From the NCBI GenBank assembly GCA_036003845.1, contig DASYRX010000075.1:1-7762 (forward strand): a stretch of 7,762 nucleotides of DNA. Reading direction: 5' to 3'. Origin of the DNA: DASYRX01 sp036003845 (GTDB taxonomy: Bacteria; Gemmatimonadota; Gemmatimonadetes; Gemmatimonadales; Gemmatimonadaceae). The notes beneath the pieces are model-generated. The model made no database searches. It was not told where the DNA came from and was given only the letters and a program-made list of their open reading frames with translations. A program made the translations under genes and the position numbers. Each line of letters opens with the position of its first letter. The first letter of the stretch is position 1. Positions 5,740 to 7,762 of this stretch are shown piece by piece.

Positions 5740-7182
5740 ATGACATCCTCCTCGGATTCCCCGCGCCTCCGTTTCGCCCCGTCGCCGACTGGCTTTCTGC
5801 ACGTCGGCGGCGCGCGCACGGCGCTCTTCAACTGGCTGTACGCACGAAAGCACGACGGCAAGTTCCTGCTGCGCATCGAGGACACCGATCGCGCGCGGAG
5901 CACGGCTGAGAGCACGCAGGCGATCTTCGACGGTCTCACCTGGTTGGGGCTGGACTGGGACGAGGCGGTCGCACACCAAGGAGCGAATCTCGCGCAGCAT
6001 CAGCGCGATGCCCGGGCCCTGTTGGATAAGGGAGCGGCGTACCGCGATTTCACGCCGGCCGAGGAGCTGGATCGCCTGCGCGCCGAGGCGGAGAAGCGCG
6101 GCGAGATCTTCCGCGTCGATCGCAGCTCGGCGCAGCGGTCGAAAGAGGAGGAAGAGCGGCGTCTCGCGCGCGGTGAGCCATTCGCGATCCGCTTTCGCGT
6201 CCCCGAGGGAACAACCGAATGGGAGGACATGGTTCACGGCCGTATCGCGTTTCCGAACAAGGACATCGAGGACTTCATCATCCTGCGTTCGGACGGCACG
6301 CCGGTGTACAACATGGCGGTCGTGTCGGACGACATCGCAATGCGCATCACGCTCGTTATGCGCGGCGACGACCACATCTCCAACACGCCGAAGCAGATCC
6401 TGCTGTACCAGGCGTTAGGCGCGCCGCTCCCGCGCTTCGCGCACTTGCCGATGATTCACGGCATCGACGGCAAGAAGCTGAGCAAACGGCACGGAGCCAC
6501 TGCCGTCGCTGATTATCAGCATCGCGGGATCCTCCCCGACGCGATGGCGAACTTTCTGGCGCTCCTGGGATGGTCACCGGGCGGCGACGTCGAGGTGATG
6601 TCGCGCGACGAGTTGATCGAGCGCTTCAGCGAGAGCGGGCTTCTCAAGAAGGCCGCGATCTTCGATCCCAAGAAGCTCGAGTGGATGAACGGGCAGCATC
6701 TCGCGCACATGCCGCTCGAGAAGCTCGAGCCGCTCATCACGCCGCACGTCGTCGCGGCGGGCCTCGCAACGGCTGACGAGCTTGTGCGGCGCATGCCTTG
6801 GTACCTGCGGCTTCTGGATCTGCTGCGCGTGCGCGCGCGAACGATCGATGAGATCGTGCGTCAGGCGCTGCCGTACTTCCAGGAGTCGGTTCACTTCGAC
6901 CCGGCCGCGACGGCGAAACACTGGCGCGACGGAGCTCGCGACCTCGTGCAAGCGGCGCGCGAGCGTTTGGCAGCGAGCAGCTGGGATGCGGCGGCGCTGG
7001 AAGAGGCGCTGCGCGAGCTGGCTCAATCGAGAGGGATCGCGGCCGGCGCGCTGTTCCAACCGTTGCGCGTCGCGCTCACTGGATCGAGCGCGAGCCCGGG
7101 GATCTTCGACGTCCTGGTTCTTCTTGGCCGCGATGTCTCGCTCAACCGATTGGACGCCGCGCTGGCGGCGATGAGCGCCTAA
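5740..7182 (+). CDS. gltX: Glutamyl-tRNA synthetase (GluRS)
   Basis: A 480-residue class I aminoacyl-tRNA synthetase that charges tRNA-Glu with glutamate in the cytoplasm, at the usual bacterial GluRS length. The ATP-binding HIGH-type motif is in FAPSPTGFLHVGGAR (His21, Gly23-24) and the KMSKS-type motif is KLSKR at 246-250. IEDTDR, YNMAVVSDD and the MRGDDHISNTPKQ block are typical of GluRS. The helical C-terminal anticodon-binding region is complete to the stop. The start at 5740 is chosen because the family begins just before RFAPSPTG; a GTG at 5695 would add 15 unrelated residues. There is no clear Shine-Dalgarno; a CCTAACG motif abuts the ATG. The Cys residues of the zinc-binding insert seen in E. 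coli-type GluRS are absent (AYRDFTPAEEL region), and I see no Cys in the protein. Whether it also charges tRNA-Gln (with GatCAB) cannot be told here. Confidence 0.97.
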   Translation: MTSSSDSPRLRFAPSPTGFLHVGGARTALFNWLYARKHDGKFLLRIEDTDRARSTAESTQAIFDGLTWLGLDWDEAVAHQGANLAQHQRDARALLDKGAAYRDFTPAEELDRLRAEAEKRGEIFRVDRSSAQRSKEEEERRLARGEPFAIRFRVPEGTTEWEDMVHGRIAFPNKDIEDFIILRSDGTPVYNMAVVSDDIAMRITLVMRGDDHISNTPKQILLYQALGAPLPRFAHLPMIHGIDGKKLSKRHGATAVADYQHRGILPDAMANFLALLGWSPGGDVEVMSRDELIERFSESGLLKKAAIFDPKKLEWMNGQHLAHMPLEKLEPLITPHVVAAGLATADELVRRMPWYLRLLDLLRVRARTIDEIVRQALPYFQESVHFDPAATAKHWRDGARDLVQAARERLAASSWDAAALEEALRELAQSRGIAAGALFQPLRVALTGSSASPGIFDVLVLLGRDVSLNRLDAALAAMSA

Positions 7183-7186
7183 CGCG

Positions 7187-7762
7187 ATGCCCGATCCGCT
7201 CACGCCGCTCGAACGCAAGGTCTATCACTATCTGATCGACTTTCTGGCGGAGCACACATATCAACCGAGCGTGCGGGAGATCGGACAGCGCTTTCAGATC
7301 CGCTCGACGAAAACCGTCGCGGCGATTCTCCAGAGCATCGCGGACAAGGGATATATCGAGCGCGCACCCGGGCGGTCCCGTGGCGTCAAGTTGTTAGGCT
7401 ATTCCTCGATCGGCAACGTGCAGCCGATTCCGCTGTACGACGGCGTGCATTCGGATCTGCCCGCGCTGCTGAGCGACGAAACGATGAAGTACGTGGCGAT
7501 GGATCGCGGCTTCGTGACGGCGGACGACGCGTTCTTGCTTCCGGTGCCAGATGACGCGATGAGCGGCCGCGGCTTGGCGAGCGGTGATCTGGTGCTTGTG
7601 GATCCCGCGGCGCGCGCGCGAGACGGCGATCTGGTCGTGGCGCGCATCGGCAACACGCACGTGGTGCGCACCGTGGAGCATCGCGGTGCGGCTGTCTTGC
7701 TCTGGACGGCGGATGCGCAGCCGAGCCAGACGATGCTGGGCCCGGGCGACGATTTTACGATC
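7187..7762 (+). CDS. lexA: LexA-like repressor, apparently non-cleavable (3' end cut by window)
   Basis: 192 codons are visible with no stop, so perhaps 10-20 residues are missing. The N-terminus is a LexA winged helix-turn-helix: LTPLERKVYHYLIDFL, PSVREIGQRFQIRS, then KGYIERAPGRSRGVKL (to about residue 70). The rest aligns with the LexA dimerisation/protease fold, including ASGDLVLVDP and GDLVVARIGN. The protease parts are lost. The catalytic Ser position (family GDSM) reads DDAM, Ala124; the catalytic Lys position (family TVKR) reads VVRT, Arg161; and the Ala-Gly cleavage region (family GRVAAGEP) reads GNVQPIPL. I infer a DNA-binding repressor or regulator that dimerises but cannot self-cleave with RecA, similar in outline to the cyanobacterial LexA of Synechocystis. 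The gene starts 4 bases after the gltX stop with only a weak Shine-Dalgarno, so it is probably translationally coupled. No SOS-box-like operator was found in the window. Confidence 0.85.
   Translation, partial: MPDPLTPLERKVYHYLIDFLAEHTYQPSVREIGQRFQIRSTKTVAAILQSIADKGYIERAPGRSRGVKLLGYSSIGNVQPIPLYDGVHSDLPALLSDETMKYVAMDRGFVTADDAFLLPVPDDAMSGRGLASGDLVLVDPAARARDGDLVVARIGNTHVVRTVEHRGAAVLLWTADAQPSQTMLGPGDDFTI

Larger units (their letters stand above)
568..7184. repeat. Dispersed motif RCCTAACG, 12 copies
   Basis: The 7-base core CCTAACG occurs on the plus strand at 569, 1764, 2015, 3309, 4643, 5733 and 7178. On the minus strand it is read as CGTTAGG, at plus coordinates 846, 3533, 4381, 5017 and 6413. 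The base before the core is G in nine and A in three, so RCCTAACG holds in 12 of 12. Near-matches lie at 120 (CCTAACA), 2514 (GCTAACG) and 7392 (TGTTAGG). Copies fall in coding and non-coding DNA, including the edge of the tRNA half, the base before the gltX ATG, and across the gltX stop. A hand estimate for about 60% GC gives about half a copy of the 8-mer expected by chance. Function unknown. Confidence 0.75.

Noticed and set aside
5346..5939. 197-codon minus-strand frame containing GERGIRTLDRG
   Set aside because: That phrase is the antisense translation of the tRNA-Ser T arm and acceptor, a well-known annotation artefact; the frame also overlaps gltX.

Overview
The window reads as chromosomal DNA of a GC-rich bacterium. 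The layout is a large PAS/HAMP hybrid sensor kinase, a signal-peptide outer-membrane barrel protein, tRNA genes without an encoded CCA end, and an 8-base motif (RCCTAACG) recurring throughout. This fits a soil-type Gram-negative lineage. Gemmatimonadota is my best guess from protein style alone; I cannot prove it without a search.

Region 1 (about 1-847) looks like the decayed right end of an integrated element. It holds a broken DinD/BRO-N-like gene (from 109), about 370 bases with no gene I recognise, a perfect 9-bp inverted repeat (610-635), and at its edge the 3' half only of a tRNA-Ser(UGA) (794-847). A 3' tRNA half at the edge of non-coding, decayed DNA is the usual mark of integration into a tRNA gene. 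Region 2 (848-1091) is the leader of the kinase gene, with a possible 21-codon leader ORF that has a strong Shine-Dalgarno and ends in a GTGA overlap.

Region 3 (1092-4055, +) is a membrane hybrid histidine kinase (TM, periplasmic sensor, TM, HAMP, PAS, PAS, HisKA, HATPase, receiver). It converges on region 4 (4078-5397, -), an exported protein with a conserved N-terminal module and a C-terminal beta-barrel ending in four Phe. The two stop codons are about 22 bases apart.

Region 5 is an intergenic region (5398-5555) with a good promoter leading into tRNA-Ser(GCU) (5556-5646), then a long hairpin, then gltX (5740-7182, glutamyl-tRNA synthetase). Four bases after the gltX stop comes a lexA-like gene (7187 to window end, partial). 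gltX and the lexA-like gene almost certainly form an operon.

The two most interesting signals are: (a) the LexA-like protein keeps the LexA winged-helix and fold but has Ala and Arg where the self-cleavage Ser and Lys should be, and no Ala-Gly cleavage site, so it should not respond to RecA by self-cleavage; and (b) RCCTAACG occurs 12 times on both strands, in several codon frames and between genes, roughly twenty times more than chance, which suggests a genome-wide DNA signal such as an uptake, recombination or segregation sequence.
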